DNA from: Nitrosomonas sp.
GTDB lineage: Bacteria; Pseudomonadota; Gammaproteobacteria; Burkholderiales; Nitrosomonadaceae
Direction: 5' to 3'
NCBI GenBank assembly: GCA_016721865.1
Contig: JADKHF010000022.1
Span: forward strand, 1 to 54,821
DNA length: 54,821 nucleotides
Under the pieces are notes generated by a model. That model was not told the DNA's origin. It saw only the letters and a program-made list of their open reading frames with translations, and made no database searches. This document shows, piece by piece, positions 36,036 to 44,720 of the stretch. The translations under genes were made by a program, and so were the position numbers. How positions within the stretch are numbered: position 1 is the stretch's first letter; each line of letters opens with the position of its first letter.

Positions 36036-36243
36036 TATCAGCATTTATTCCCACACCTCCTTGCTTGACGCATTGAATCTTCCTGTAAATGTGGCAAAAA
36101 AATTCTTTGACAGCAAGCCATTTGGAGATTGGAAGAAAGGCCGCGAAGCAGAAGCAAAAACACAATCGGCAATTGTCGGTCGCTTGAATTCGGTGATACG
36201 CGCGATTGGCGTGCTTGCCAAGATATTAGTGAGGGATAGATAG
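36019..36243 (+). CDS. Small phage protein
   Basis: 74 residues, MNLASNISIYSHTSLLDALN to LAKILVRDR, starting inside the last codons of the previous gene. The helical, basic-ended product and tight packing suggest it is translated together with its neighbours. With the preceding gene it could be the overlapping pair of tail assembly chaperones found before tape measure genes, though I see no slippage sequence. Confidence 0.4.
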   Translation: MNLASNISIYSHTSLLDALNLPVNVAKKFFDSKPFGDWKKGREAEAKTQSAIVGRLNSVIRAIGVLAKILVRDR

Positions 36244-36245
36244 GC

Positions 36246-36548
36246 ATGGAAAAGACTGATTGCCCTCACACAATGCGAATGGGGTCGCATGAAGCGCGAA
36301 TATCTGCTCTTGAGAAAGGAATGGAGGATCTTGAAAGTTCTCTTGAGAGCAAGATCAGCCGCGTGACTGTGCTGGCAGAAAATAATGCTCTGAAGCTCAT
36401 GGAGGACAAAGCAAAGCAGTCTGGATTTATTAAAGGGATGCACATGACGGCAACGCTTATTGGTTACTCAGTCATCATTATCGCTCTGTTGTTGGCTGGT
36501 AAGTTTACAGGTGCCATAGAGTCAGTTTTAAAACTTATAAGGGTATAG
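36246..36548 (+). CDS. Membrane protein with a coiled coil, lysis-module candidate
   Basis: 100 residues. A coiled coil (ARISALEKGMEDLESSLESK) precedes one strong membrane helix (TATLIGYSVIIIALLLAGKF). The gene starts two bases after the previous stop and lies two bases before the M15 peptidase, the usual place of a holin or an inner-membrane spanin. Which of these it is cannot be decided. Confidence 0.5.
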   Translation: MEKTDCPHTMRMGSHEARISALEKGMEDLESSLESKISRVTVLAENNALKLMEDKAKQSGFIKGMHMTATLIGYSVIIIALLLAGKFTGAIESVLKLIRV

Positions 36549-36550
36549 GC

Positions 36551-37015
36551 ATGGTACCGAATATTAAATTATCGCCGCACTTCACGCTTAGAGAGCTGGT
36601 TCGCTCTGGCAAGGCTATCGCGCTTGGTATTGATAATACGCCACCTGATGATGTGATTAATTCGCTGATTATTGTGTGCTGTCGCATTCTTGAGCCTGTG
36701 CGCGATCATTTTCAAAGGCCATTTTCGGTCAATAGTGGGTATCGGTGTCCTGAGTTGAATCAAGCGTTACGCGGAAGCAAAACATCACAGCATATGCTAG
36801 GGCAAGCAGTTGATTTTGAGGTACCTGGAGTGGCGAATTACGATTTAGCAATGTGGATATCAACCAATCTAATTTACGACCAGCTAATCCTTGAAAATTA
36901 CAAATCTGGAGACCCGAGTTCTGGATGGGTGCATTGCTCTATCGTTAGCGGACATAATCGCATGCAGATATTAACTATCAACGGAAGCAACAAACGCGAA
37001 GGATTAATCGCTTAA
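36551..37015 (+). CDS. M15 peptidase endolysin (D-Ala-D-Ala carboxypeptidase type)
   Basis: 154 residues. LSPHFTLRELVRSGKAIALG starts the fold. The zinc ligands appear in SQHMLGQAVDFEVPG (His and Asp) and GWVHCSIV (His), with SGYRCPELNQAL between, as in Peptidase_M15_3 phage endolysins that cut peptide cross-links of the cell wall. No signal peptide, so a holin is needed. Located in a compact lysis cluster. Confidence 0.85.
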   Translation: MVPNIKLSPHFTLRELVRSGKAIALGIDNTPPDDVINSLIIVCCRILEPVRDHFQRPFSVNSGYRCPELNQALRGSKTSQHMLGQAVDFEVPGVANYDLAMWISTNLIYDQLILENYKSGDPSSGWVHCSIVSGHNRMQILTINGSNKREGLIA

Positions 37016-37030
37016 TTTAATGGAGATATT

Positions 37031-37561
37031 ATGAAGCATCTTATTCTGATTATTAAAAAAAGCATTTTTGCGCTGTTCATGTTGATTCTTTGTCTTTTTA
37101 GCGGGTGCCAGACTGTTTTAAACAAATCTGACGACTTGACCAATATCGCCATTGCAAACGAAATGATAATGACCGGCCAAGTCACTGAGACAATAAAGAG
37201 AATTGAATTGAACGAAACTGAATTACTGACGGTTAATCATGCCATTAATAAATACTCTTCGTTTGTTTCCAGATGGAAAGAATCGATTACGGATCTTGAC
37301 TCTACAGCTCCAATATTTAGTGAGTTTATGGTCGATTACTCAGGTCTGGTTGGTCAGTACAAAGCTGTCGAATCGATTGTTCAGAATCATCTGAATGTTT
37401 ATTCGGAGCGCGATCAACTGATTTTGCTGGAGTATCAGCGCAGAGCAAGAAAAATGAATGATTCAGTAGAGAGTCTCATTTCAGCGGGGAATCGTTATCA
37501 GGCGTTATTGGACGCGCTATCTTTCGGTCGAATAATGATTGGGTTGGTGCAGGCATTATGA
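37031..37561 (+). CDS. Phage lipoprotein, candidate spanin
   Basis: 176 residues. The signal KKSIFALFMLILCLFSGCQT ends in a lipobox (LFSGC), and the rest is helical (QVTETIKRIELNETELLTVN, ERDQLILLEYQRRARKMN) with a hydrophobic end. A lipoprotein after an endolysin suggests an outer-membrane spanin subunit, but at 176 residues it is larger than typical Rz1. The stop overlaps the next start. Confidence 0.6.
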   Translation: MKHLILIIKKSIFALFMLILCLFSGCQTVLNKSDDLTNIAIANEMIMTGQVTETIKRIELNETELLTVNHAINKYSSFVSRWKESITDLDSTAPIFSEFMVDYSGLVGQYKAVESIVQNHLNVYSERDQLILLEYQRRARKMNDSVESLISAGNRYQALLDALSFGRIMIGLVQAL

Positions 37562-37887
37562 ACATAGCTGATTACATAGACACTGCAGAAGCGATAAAAG
37601 TCTTTATGTTCGGGTTTGCTGCGCTTCTTGGCATGCTGTACGCCTACGTCAACAAATGGTCGAATAGCAAAGATTATTCGGTAACTCTAGGAATGTATTT
37701 GTTTGGCGACAAAAAAGCCGTGGTTAAGGCGCTGACTACTCTTGGTGTGTTGTGCATTGGTGCGGGTGGGCTTGATTACCTGGACACATTAACCGGATTT
37801 AATATTTTTGTTGCGGGTGCCGGTATCGGGTTCCTGGTGCCGCAAACTGTTGAGCAAAACAAAACCAGCAATGGAGGTGGACTATGA
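37558..37887 (+). CDS. Three-helix membrane protein, holin candidate
   Basis: 109 residues with hydrophobic segments IKVFMFGFAALLGMLYAYV, VKALTTLGVLCIGAGGLDYL and FNIFVAGAGIGFLVPQTV. The size and topology fit a class I holin. It overlaps both neighbours by four bases, within the endolysin-lipoprotein operon. Confidence 0.55.
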   Translation: MNIADYIDTAEAIKVFMFGFAALLGMLYAYVNKWSNSKDYSVTLGMYLFGDKKAVVKALTTLGVLCIGAGGLDYLDTLTGFNIFVAGAGIGFLVPQTVEQNKTSNGGGL

Positions 37888-38570
37888 TACTACGGGCGGG
37901 CGCTTTAAGATGGATTACCGGATTCAAATACAGGACTATCGAACCGTACTGGTTGATGACCAACTTTAGGCCAAAGAGAGCAATCCAGTTAAACAGAATT
38001 CACCTCACCAGAGAAGGTCTCTTGTTTATCGAAGCCGGGTATTCATCTGACGGACCGAGCGGTCCCACAATCGATACCAGTGACATTATGCCGGGTGCTA
38101 CAGGTGCGCACGATCCTGGTTATGAATTGCTGCGTAATGAAATGATGGGTGTGCCGGTGGATATCCTGCAGCCAGTATATCGGATAGGTGAAGGATTGAT
38201 TTATAGCACTCCGGATGACGAGAAGGTAATCAAAAACGCACGTCATGAGCAAATCAGGCACGAATTTGACAAATTACTGGCTGATTTGATGCTGCTGGAT
38301 GGGCAAATTGTGTGCGATAAGTTTGAGAAATATCCTCTCTTCAAGAAACTGCTGGGGAAAGTTTTGAGTATTCAGAGCAGTATTTCTATGATGGCCTGCG
38401 GGTTGGCGGAGTATCTTCAGCTATCGTGTGCAGAAAGGAATATTCAGCGCCTTAATATATCAGCGAAATCCAATTCCCTCGAATCGGGGGAATTAAACCG
38501 AAAAACAGCCGGTTCAGCACTTTTCACTAAGGCAAAGTTCAGTTCATCAGATTTACATTCAATGAACTAG
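37884..38570 (+). CDS. DUF1353-like phage protein
   Basis: 228 residues. EAGYSSDGPSGPTIDTSDI and GATGAHDPGYELLR resemble the 'GF.TDgaS.P' and 'HD.lY' motifs of DUF1353 phage proteins, which sit in lysis or tail modules. A helical C-terminus follows, ending with a Ser/Leu-rich tail. Overlaps the holin candidate by four bases. Family assignment is tentative. Confidence 0.5.
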   Translation: MILRAGALRWITGFKYRTIEPYWLMTNFRPKRAIQLNRIHLTREGLLFIEAGYSSDGPSGPTIDTSDIMPGATGAHDPGYELLRNEMMGVPVDILQPVYRIGEGLIYSTPDDEKVIKNARHEQIRHEFDKLLADLMLLDGQIVCDKFEKYPLFKKLLGKVLSIQSSISMMACGLAEYLQLSCAERNIQRLNISAKSNSLESGELNRKTAGSALFTKAKFSSSDLHSMN

Positions 38571-38583
38571 AGGGCAGCCAATC

Positions 38584-39084
38584 ATGACAGTTTCTAATAC
38601 AGCATATCTAAAGGGTTTCTACGATTCTACCAAGGCGCTTGGCGCTAAGGTTATTTCAAGTGATTTCACGCTTGAGATTGAAGGTTTTGAGCAAAATTAC
38701 CTTCTTTGCAAACAAGCTCCTTGGCCGGAAGTTTCTGTTGGTGGCGAAGTTGAGGTTCCTATGCCGCTTGGCGCTACCATGTGGCAACCACAGCAAGCCA
38801 AGTTTGCGCAACAAGGGCAAGTGGCCTTTGAAGAGACCGTGGCTGGGAGTATCGACAACATGTTGATCAATATCCTTTCGCGCGGCGGAATTTTTAACGC
38901 CAGAATTTATGAGGGGACACCTCAAAAATTCCTTAGAGCCAAGCGCATTGTCGATTGTTTCCTTCAGATTGATAACCCGGACAGAGATTGGGAAAACAGA
39001 GCGCAGATATTGATGTTTAACGGCACGATGTTTTTTCACTACTTTGGAGAGGTAATTCCTGGTAATTCTGGAAATTACAGCTAG
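38584..39084 (+). CDS. Tail tube protein (candidate)
   Basis: 166 residues. EIEGFEQNYLLCKQAPWPEV and GGEVEVPMPLGATMWQPQQA, then QGQVAFEETVAGSIDNMLIN and MFNGTMFFHYFGEVIPG. The beta-sandwich order and the 'G.....G....V...E.F.FY..V.PGN' ending are those of contractile-tail tube proteins. It starts 13 bases after the DUF1353-like gene. Confidence 0.5.
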   Translation: MTVSNTAYLKGFYDSTKALGAKVISSDFTLEIEGFEQNYLLCKQAPWPEVSVGGEVEVPMPLGATMWQPQQAKFAQQGQVAFEETVAGSIDNMLINILSRGGIFNARIYEGTPQKFLRAKRIVDCFLQIDNPDRDWENRAQILMFNGTMFFHYFGEVIPGNSGNYS

Positions 39085-39118
39085 TTTCATTTCATTAATC
39101 ATAATAGGAGTTTTTAAC

Positions 39119-39478
39119 ATGGCAAAATCACCATCATTTCTTGGTGCTGGCATTCAAGCAAAACCGGGTGCATCTGGAGCGGAACTAATCAGCGCGGCAG
39201 ATGTGTCCAAATACTTTATGGGCAAAGCATCACCGGCAATCGTTGAAGGCGATGACGCGGCAATGGGCGTTGTAACGCTTGTTGCTGGAACGAAGGTTGT
39301 TGCAAACGAAAGCGTGACCGCAAATAGCCGCATCTTTTTGATGACTCAAGCGCCGGGTGGAACACCGGGCTGGCTGCAAGTATCTGCCCGTACAGCGGGT
39401 ACCAGCTTCACCATTCTATCAAGCAATGCCGCTGACACCAGTGTTGTTGCCTACCTGATCCTTGAGCCAGACGCATAA
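39119..39478 (+). CDS. Small beta-structured virion protein (decoration/fibre-tip type)
   Basis: 119 residues behind AGGAG. VAGTKVVANESVTANSRIFL, GGTPGWLQVSARTAGTSFTI and ADTSVVAYLILEP form the short beta domain that recurs at the ends of phage capsid-decoration and tail-fibre proteins. Here it stands alone. The role could be capsid decoration or tail tip. Confidence 0.6.
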   Translation: MAKSPSFLGAGIQAKPGASGAELISAADVSKYFMGKASPAIVEGDDAAMGVVTLVAGTKVVANESVTANSRIFLMTQAPGGTPGWLQVSARTAGTSFTILSSNAADTSVVAYLILEPDA

Positions 39479-39487
39479 GACTGACAA

Positions 39488-39874
39488 ATGGCTACCATAG
39501 ATGCGCTTGTTGATTATTTTCTGACTGAAGAGCGCCCTGATAGTGTAGTGCTGGATTCAGCTACCGTGCTTGCCCAGGCGGTAGCCGCAACCAGATACTA
39601 TGCTGGATATGCCAATCTTGTGGTCAATGAGGATGTTGACCCGCCATTGCCTGAAATAGACGAGGATACTGATCTAAGTGACTCAGAGTGGGCTTTAATC
39701 AAGCCACTGTTCGCGCTTTATATTGAGTTGGAAACATCCATTCAACTGGAAGCTTCGCGCGGCATGGGTGTTGATGTTTTTGGCAGATCGTCAAGCGAAA
39801 TCAGGCAGGATATAAATCAGATCCAAATGGAATTCCCCAAGAACGCATTCAGCCAAGCAATCATAACGGTGTGA
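39488..39874 (+). CDS. Phage connector-like protein
   Basis: 128 residues, helical, starting MATIDALVDYFLTEERPDSV; acidic linker PPLPEIDEDTDLSDSEWALI, then IELETSIQLEASRGMGVDVF. This recalls small neck proteins (gp6- or gp15-like) or tail-terminator partners. No exact family is recognised. Ten bases after the previous stop and just before the hub gene. Confidence 0.4.
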   Translation: MATIDALVDYFLTEERPDSVVLDSATVLAQAVAATRYYAGYANLVVNEDVDPPLPEIDEDTDLSDSEWALIKPLFALYIELETSIQLEASRGMGVDVFGRSSSEIRQDINQIQMEFPKNAFSQAIITV

Positions 39875-39883
39875 TATTGCGCT

Positions 39884-40792
39884 GTGATTCTATACCTCAA
39901 TAACGGAGAACAAATACGCGGCGATATAATTAAATCAGCCGTGCTGCGATCCGATATGCCCCCTATTCCTGTCACGCTCGAAGCTGAAATCCGGGCTGAT
40001 GAAGCCATAGTTAAGAAATTATCAGAAGGTGAAATATTAACTGTTGGTGGCCGTTCTGCATCATCTGGTGATGCGCTGCGCATCATCAAATCAACGCGAG
40101 TTGAAAACAGACTGGTGCAAGGCAAACGTGAAATGGATGCGATTCAGATCACGGCCATTCTTGATGCCTGTCATGATATTGCTTTCGTGCGTAGCCGTGC
40201 GATCATCAAAGAGAACGGTGCGCTATCTGCAATCTACCGGGCAGCCGGTGCAACAATCAAGGCCGTGGATGCCGATTTCCCGGTACCGCGCTTTTATTGC
40301 CCGATTGGGGATACCCCAAGCTTTCATATTGCCAGAGCGTTGCAGGAAGAGGGCGGTATCGTTCGGTGGAAGGACGGGCGGTTAAAGTTCTTTCGCCTCC
40401 CTGATCTATTCAGACAAAAGCCTATCATGGAGTTGCCAGAGAACGCATCCGATTATGTTGATAGCGGGTTTCTGGAACGCCATGAAATACCATGGTTCTT
40501 TTCACTTAATGATACCGGCGGCTTTGTTTTTGGAGACCAAAGAAAGCCCCGTAGCGTGCGGTTTTCTCCATTCATGAATTCGCAGCGGTTGCGCAATATG
40601 TCTCGGTGCCTGGTGCAGCGCAAGACATCAAAGATCAATTTATCCCCCGTCATAGTTGCCGGTGATTTGATTAGTTATGTTGGGCGCGATCCACTCGTTG
40701 TTATTACCGCTGCCCACGCTTTTCAGAGCGGAACCGATGGCAGTGGTAGCAATCAATTCAGCCGCTTATGGCTTGGATCTTTAGAGGATTAA
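39884..40792 (+). CDS. Baseplate hub protein (gp27-like)
   Basis: 302 residues from a GTG. LYLNNGEQIRGDIIKSAVLR and IPVTLEAEIRADEAIVKKLS start a hub-type beta barrel. The centre has AAGATIKAVDADFPVPRFYC and a second barrel begins at SLNDTGGFVFGDQRKPRSVR. Ends VIVAGDLISYVGRDPLVVIT. Size, position directly before the spike and fold order support a hub. The start overlaps no other gene. Confidence 0.6.
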   Translation: MILYLNNGEQIRGDIIKSAVLRSDMPPIPVTLEAEIRADEAIVKKLSEGEILTVGGRSASSGDALRIIKSTRVENRLVQGKREMDAIQITAILDACHDIAFVRSRAIIKENGALSAIYRAAGATIKAVDADFPVPRFYCPIGDTPSFHIARALQEEGGIVRWKDGRLKFFRLPDLFRQKPIMELPENASDYVDSGFLERHEIPWFFSLNDTGGFVFGDQRKPRSVRFSPFMNSQRLRNMSRCLVQRKTSKINLSPVIVAGDLISYVGRDPLVVITAAHAFQSGTDGSGSNQFSRLWLGSLED

Positions 40793-40796
40793 TAAC

Positions 40797-40919
40797 ATGA
40801 GAAGATTATTAAGAAGAGCATGGTTGCGATTGAATGGAATTAAATTACATGACAATCGAGATTTGATTGCTCTTCTATTAAAAGCAACCAAAAAATCACC
40901 AAATCACAACCATGAATGA
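40797..40919 (+). CDS. Small basic phage protein
   Basis: 40 residues, MRRLLRRAWLRLNGIKLHDN to SPNHNHE. The start is five bases after the hub gene, and the stop overlaps the spike gene's ATG (ATGAATGA), so it is translated in the same operon. Strongly basic N-terminal helix; no family is recognised. Confidence 0.45.
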   Translation: MRRLLRRAWLRLNGIKLHDNRDLIALLLKATKKSPNHNHE

Positions 40920-41419
40920 TTACGGAACCAAGCCAGGACGCTACCCAGCGATAGTCAAATCTTACGACAAAAATCGCAGGACATGCCGAATTGAGATACC
41001 AGGCTTAACGGACGGCGCTGACGTGCTGCCAGAAGCGGATATTTTGTACCCAATAGGCGACAAATCAAAATCCGGTAGCCACGCCACTGAAATTGAAATG
41101 CTGCCAGGCGATACGGTATGGATATCCTTTATTGGTGGAGACTCGCGTTATCCAGTGATAGATGGATATCGCAACCCAAAGTCAGGCAATGCAATCGATT
41201 GGCGACGGTTTCACCACGCAAACATAGAAATGACAGCGGAAGGCGTATTAAAACTGAATGCGTCAACCGTCGAAATCAACGCGCCAATCGTAACGATCAA
41301 TGGCACCAATACGACCATCAATGGCAGTTCATTGAAGCATAACAGCAAAAATATCGGTGACGATCACAAGCCATGTGGGCGTTCAATCAGGGCCAAGCGT
41401 TTCTGGTCCACCGGTTTAG
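40912..41419 (+). pseudogene. Baseplate spike protein (gpV/gp45-like), one extra base near its end
   Basis: An OB-fold N-terminus (GRYPAIVKSYDKNRRTCRIE, MLPGDTVWISFIGGDSRYPV) is followed by a triple-stranded beta-helix (MTAEGVLKLNASTVEINAP, IVTINGTNTTINGSSLKHN) and an apex that should read IGDDHKHVGVQSGPS and stop at 41419. One surplus C near 41373 diverts the frame into unrelated text. Spikes of this kind end in a His-rich, iron-binding tip, and HKH fits. The spike pierces the outer membrane. Confidence 0.8.
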
Positions 41420-41494
41420 ATTGTAAAAGCGTCATTATTCGCGTGTTATCAGAGTGTATTCTGGTCTTAATTAATTATCTAAAAAGAGAAGAAA

Positions 41495-41980
41495 ATGAAA
41501 TCACTACTATTCAACTTTGATGACTTTTCAACAAAAGACAAAGCGGCAAAAGAAGCTGTTAAATATTTTTCCCGCGCCGGTGCTAATGTGGTTCAGCAGG
41601 ACGCATCAAGCGCTGTTAAAAGGAATTCCGGGGTAAGTTATCGAGAACTGACGCTTACATTTGCTGATTCTCAGAGAGTTCTAATCAGAATAAAAGCCAC
41701 CGGCGATATTTTTCAGGTATTGCTGAATAACAAGCTACTACCAATTAAAAACCAGGATGACCATGTTGCCGCAATCGCTGAGATTGTGAAGGCGATGGAC
41801 TCCGGGCGTTCAAAGTTCCAGAAATTACTTGCTGCAGCAAAGGTTCGGCCACCCGCAGGAATACGCACGGCGGCACCCAAGATGGAGCAAGTATTGATTG
41901 GGAAAAGGGATGCTTTGAAAGCGGCGATTGCCGAAGTCAGAGCAGAAATTGCAATATACACAGGAGTATTAACAACATGA
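41495..41980 (+). CDS. DarA-related antirestriction protein
   Basis: 161 residues. MKSLLFNFDDFSTKDKAAKE, LTLTFADSQRVLIRIKATGD, IFQVLLNNKLLPIKNQDDHV and AAPKMEQVLIGKRDALKAAI are the hallmarks I associate with proteins labelled 'defence against restriction DarA-related'. In P1 the Dar proteins are packaged and injected to shield DNA from type I enzymes. It opens the polyvalent block and overlaps the nuclease gene by ATGA. Confidence 0.6.
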   Translation: MKSLLFNFDDFSTKDKAAKEAVKYFSRAGANVVQQDASSAVKRNSGVSYRELTLTFADSQRVLIRIKATGDIFQVLLNNKLLPIKNQDDHVAAIAEIVKAMDSGRSKFQKLLAAAKVRPPAGIRTAAPKMEQVLIGKRDALKAAIAEVRAEIAIYTGVLTT

Positions 41981-42450
41981 AGAGTTTTTTGTAGCGGGTT
42001 TTCAATATTACTTTTTGCATCACGACATTAATTATGTCCGGCTGCGATACGATATATGCCAGTACCTTTATAAAACCGGATTCCGTGGTTAAGGTGCATG
42101 ATGGCGATACTTTTACTGTCAATATCGCCGGGTGCCCAGATGTTTTATGCAAAAGCATGCCGGTGCGAATAAGCGGAATCGATGCGCCGGAAATGAAGGG
42201 GAAATGTCCTCAAGAAATTGCCGGTGCGATTGCCGCCAAGAATTATCTTACTGGCCAGGTAATGAATTCCCAGGATATTGCGTTACACGATCCAGCCAGG
42301 GATAAGTATTTCCGGCTAAATGCGCATGTTATTGCCAATGGAGTTGATGTCGGTGCAGATATGGTAGCCAAAGGATTGGCGCGAGCGTATAGCGGTGGAA
42401 AGCGAGCCGATTGGTGTGGCGGTACCGTAGTGCAAACTAACTCAGTCTGA
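41977..42450 (+). pseudogene. Secreted staphylococcal-nuclease-like (SNase) protein, stop codon in the signal
   Basis: The start at 41977 is set by the ATGA overlap. Codon 6 is TAG; beyond it the frame is RVFNITFCITTLIMSGCDTI, a signal with a lipobox (IMSGC). The mature part has VVKVHDGDTFTVNIAG, MPVRISGIDAPEMKGKCPQE (Arg/Asp of the SNase site) and VIANGVDVGADMVAKGLARA. It is a Ca-dependent non-specific nuclease fold, outside the cytoplasm. If the TAG is real, translation might restart at 42034 and give an unexported nuclease. Confidence 0.75.
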
Positions 42451-42483
42451 ATATCTGGTTAATTCAGCCAGTAAGAATAAGAC

Positions 42484-42510
42484 AAGCCCGGTTATTCCGG
42501 GCTTTGTTTT
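42484..42510 (+). terminator. Intrinsic terminator after the nuclease gene
   Basis: AAGCCCGG and CCGGGCTT around TTATT, followed by TGTTTT. Confidence 0.8.
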
Positions 42511-42522
42511 ACCATTGCATAA

Positions 42523-42556
42523 CGGAAAACCCACCAAAAATAGCGTCATAAGCGGC
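42523..42556 (+). promoter_or_regulatory. Candidate phage promoter heading the DarA polyprotein
   Basis: CGGAAAACCCACCAAAAATA is followed by GCGTCATAAG. It lies 12 bases after a terminator, so a new transcript must start here. Shares CGGAAAACC and AAATAGCGTC with the element at 48438. Confidence 0.5.
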
Positions 42557-42595
42557 TTAACATGCTGTTTATGACATTCAACTTATACCGAATTT

Positions 42596-44716
42596 ATGAG
42601 TATCGAAAACGCCGCCAATGTCGGCGCTTTTGTAAGAATTCTATTCCAGAACCCACAGAAGGGCAGTGCAAAGCCGGTAACTACAAGATGGGGCGCATCA
42701 GTCTACACGGCCTGTCAATCGCCATAGAACAACCTCGCGGCACATATCGCGTCGGCACTGATGCAAAAACCGGTAAACGCTGGACTTCTCGCATGGCGGC
42801 GCATTATGGATATTTTTCGAATACCAGGGGGGCTGATGGGGATGGCGTTGATTGTTTTGTTGGTCCTTACCCGCAATCTGAAACAGCCTATGTTATCAAT
42901 CAGTATGTAGACGGACGCTTTGATGAAGCAAAGGTAATGCTCGCTTTCCCTGATGAAGAAACTGCAAGAAATGCTTACCTGCACAGCTATGAGCGCGGCT
43001 GGAAAGGTCTTAAAAGCATGGTTCCACTATCGATTAATCAACTCAAATGGTGGCTCAAGCGCGGCAACATGAAACAGCCACTCAAATTAGAAAACTTACC
43101 ACCGGAAGGATTAGAAGCCATGACAAGAAAAGTGCATTGGGATGAAAACGCGCAGCCATATAACGCTACTATCGATCAGGTTCTGTATGAGATACGGCAA
43201 TCAGATTCAGGTGAAAACCTGCTATTGGATGCCGTGAGCATTGATGAAATTATTGCTGATTCTGATGGCGCGATGGCTTTTGATGCCTTGGTTACGCCTT
43301 ACGTTAAGCTACAGCGAAAAATGGAATTGCTGAATGGTGTCATGGAGCGTGCCGGGCAGTCAGTTAAGCCGGTGGCTATGCAGATAACAGATCCATTCAA
43401 GCAGCTTGGTGTAGCAAACGTAGCGGTAGTTTTCGAGCTTTCTGACGGACAAACCGTATCTATCTTCTTTCACAATCCTGATGCGACCCCGACCAAGCTG
43501 GCACCCACGGATGATGTTATTTCCTACAAATGGATTTTGAACAAAAAAGATATCACGATTGTTGTGGCACCTGAGCGCGGCCAGGATCTGAATATCCGTG
43601 AAGTTGCCCGCCGCATCATGAAACTGGCTGAAAAGAACAGCCCGGCCTTTGCGCGTGCAAATGCAAAGCGTGCAGATCGTATGCAAAACATTCAATCTTT
43701 GAAGGATGAAATTGTTGTTCTGGAGGGTGAATTGAAAAGCTGCGCAGAATGAATTGGAAATTGCCAAGGTTGCTGCTGAAGATAAAGGCAATACCAAGTC
43801 CGGCACAAGCGAAGAATATTCAGATCAGATCAAGGTTGCGGCTTTGTGGAAAGGGGCAACCATGAAAGTTGCCGCCATGCTGGAAGGCGATAAAAGAGCA
43901 TCGCTAGAACTGAGTAGAATGACCACAAAGGGCGATCTTGATGCTTATCTTATGCGTAAATTTGGAATTGACGAAACAGCGGCAAGGGATATTTCAAACA
44001 TACTGACAGCGCAGGACATACCGGCAGATATGACGGCAAACCCGGATGATTACAAGGATGAGCCTTGGTATTCATTAATTCCTGCTGACACAAAACCAAT
44101 TCTTCCAGAAACCGATTTCAACGTTGACATAGCATCGCTGATCGAAGCGTTGCCGGGTCTTGATGACTTTGGCATATCCAGCCTGATTATTCGCACAAAT
44201 GGCGAAATAAATGCGGTTAGTGTCCATGACATCAAGAATTCTGGAGTAACTGATGCAGATATTCTCGCTGCTTATGGCAAGGGATTGCTGCGCGAGGCCA
44301 CTGCTGCTGATCAATCAACTGGTGATACAGATAACCAAACAGTGAGTGAAGAATCGCAAGATCCGTTACCCAAAGAAGATGACGCTCAAAAAAACCACAG
44401 AACAAACGGATATTGGGACTGATCTACCGTTCCAATTCCGTCGAATTCGACGGAATTAAACCCTGTCGCTTCGGAAATCGAAGTCCCACCGGCTTCAGAA
44501 ATCGAAGTCGAATCAGAAGATATGAAAGCCGCCAGAGAATTCCTTAAATCGGTCGTAGATGGCGACAAAGACAAGGATGATCTAATGGCCTTGCTGGATA
44601 AGATTGAAGCCTCAGCCAATGCGCTTATTGAAGCCGGTAAGGGTGAGGAATTTGACGCGCTGATTGGCGGAGCTGCGGAGAAATGGGCTGAACTAGACAA
44701 GCAAGCGAACGGGTAA
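42596..44716 (+). pseudogene. Polyvalent protein: inorganic-pyrophosphatase domain fused to DarA N-terminal domain, frameshifted
   Basis: The start MSIENAANVGAFV is in one frame and the rest in the next: GNYKMGRISLHGLSIAIEQP and GADGDGVDCFVGPYPQSETA identify the InPase-type domain of polyvalent proteins. Then MTRKVHWDENAQPYNATIDQ, VAMQITDPFKQLGVANVAVV, GQTVSIFFHNPDATPTKLAP, and KDITIVVAPERGQDLNIREV mark the DarA N-terminal domain. A shift near 43745 leads to QIKVAALWKGATMKVAAMLE, and another near 44425 to a final helical module ending AEKWAELDKQANG. About 700 residues originally. Such proteins are injected with phage DNA. Confidence 0.75.
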
Positions 44717-44720
44717 CGCC

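Noticed and set aside
42034..42450. Amber readthrough or recoding in the nuclease gene
   Set aside because: One TAG in a region full of single-base problems is more simply a read error or mutation; no stop-codon reassignment is seen in neighbouring genes.
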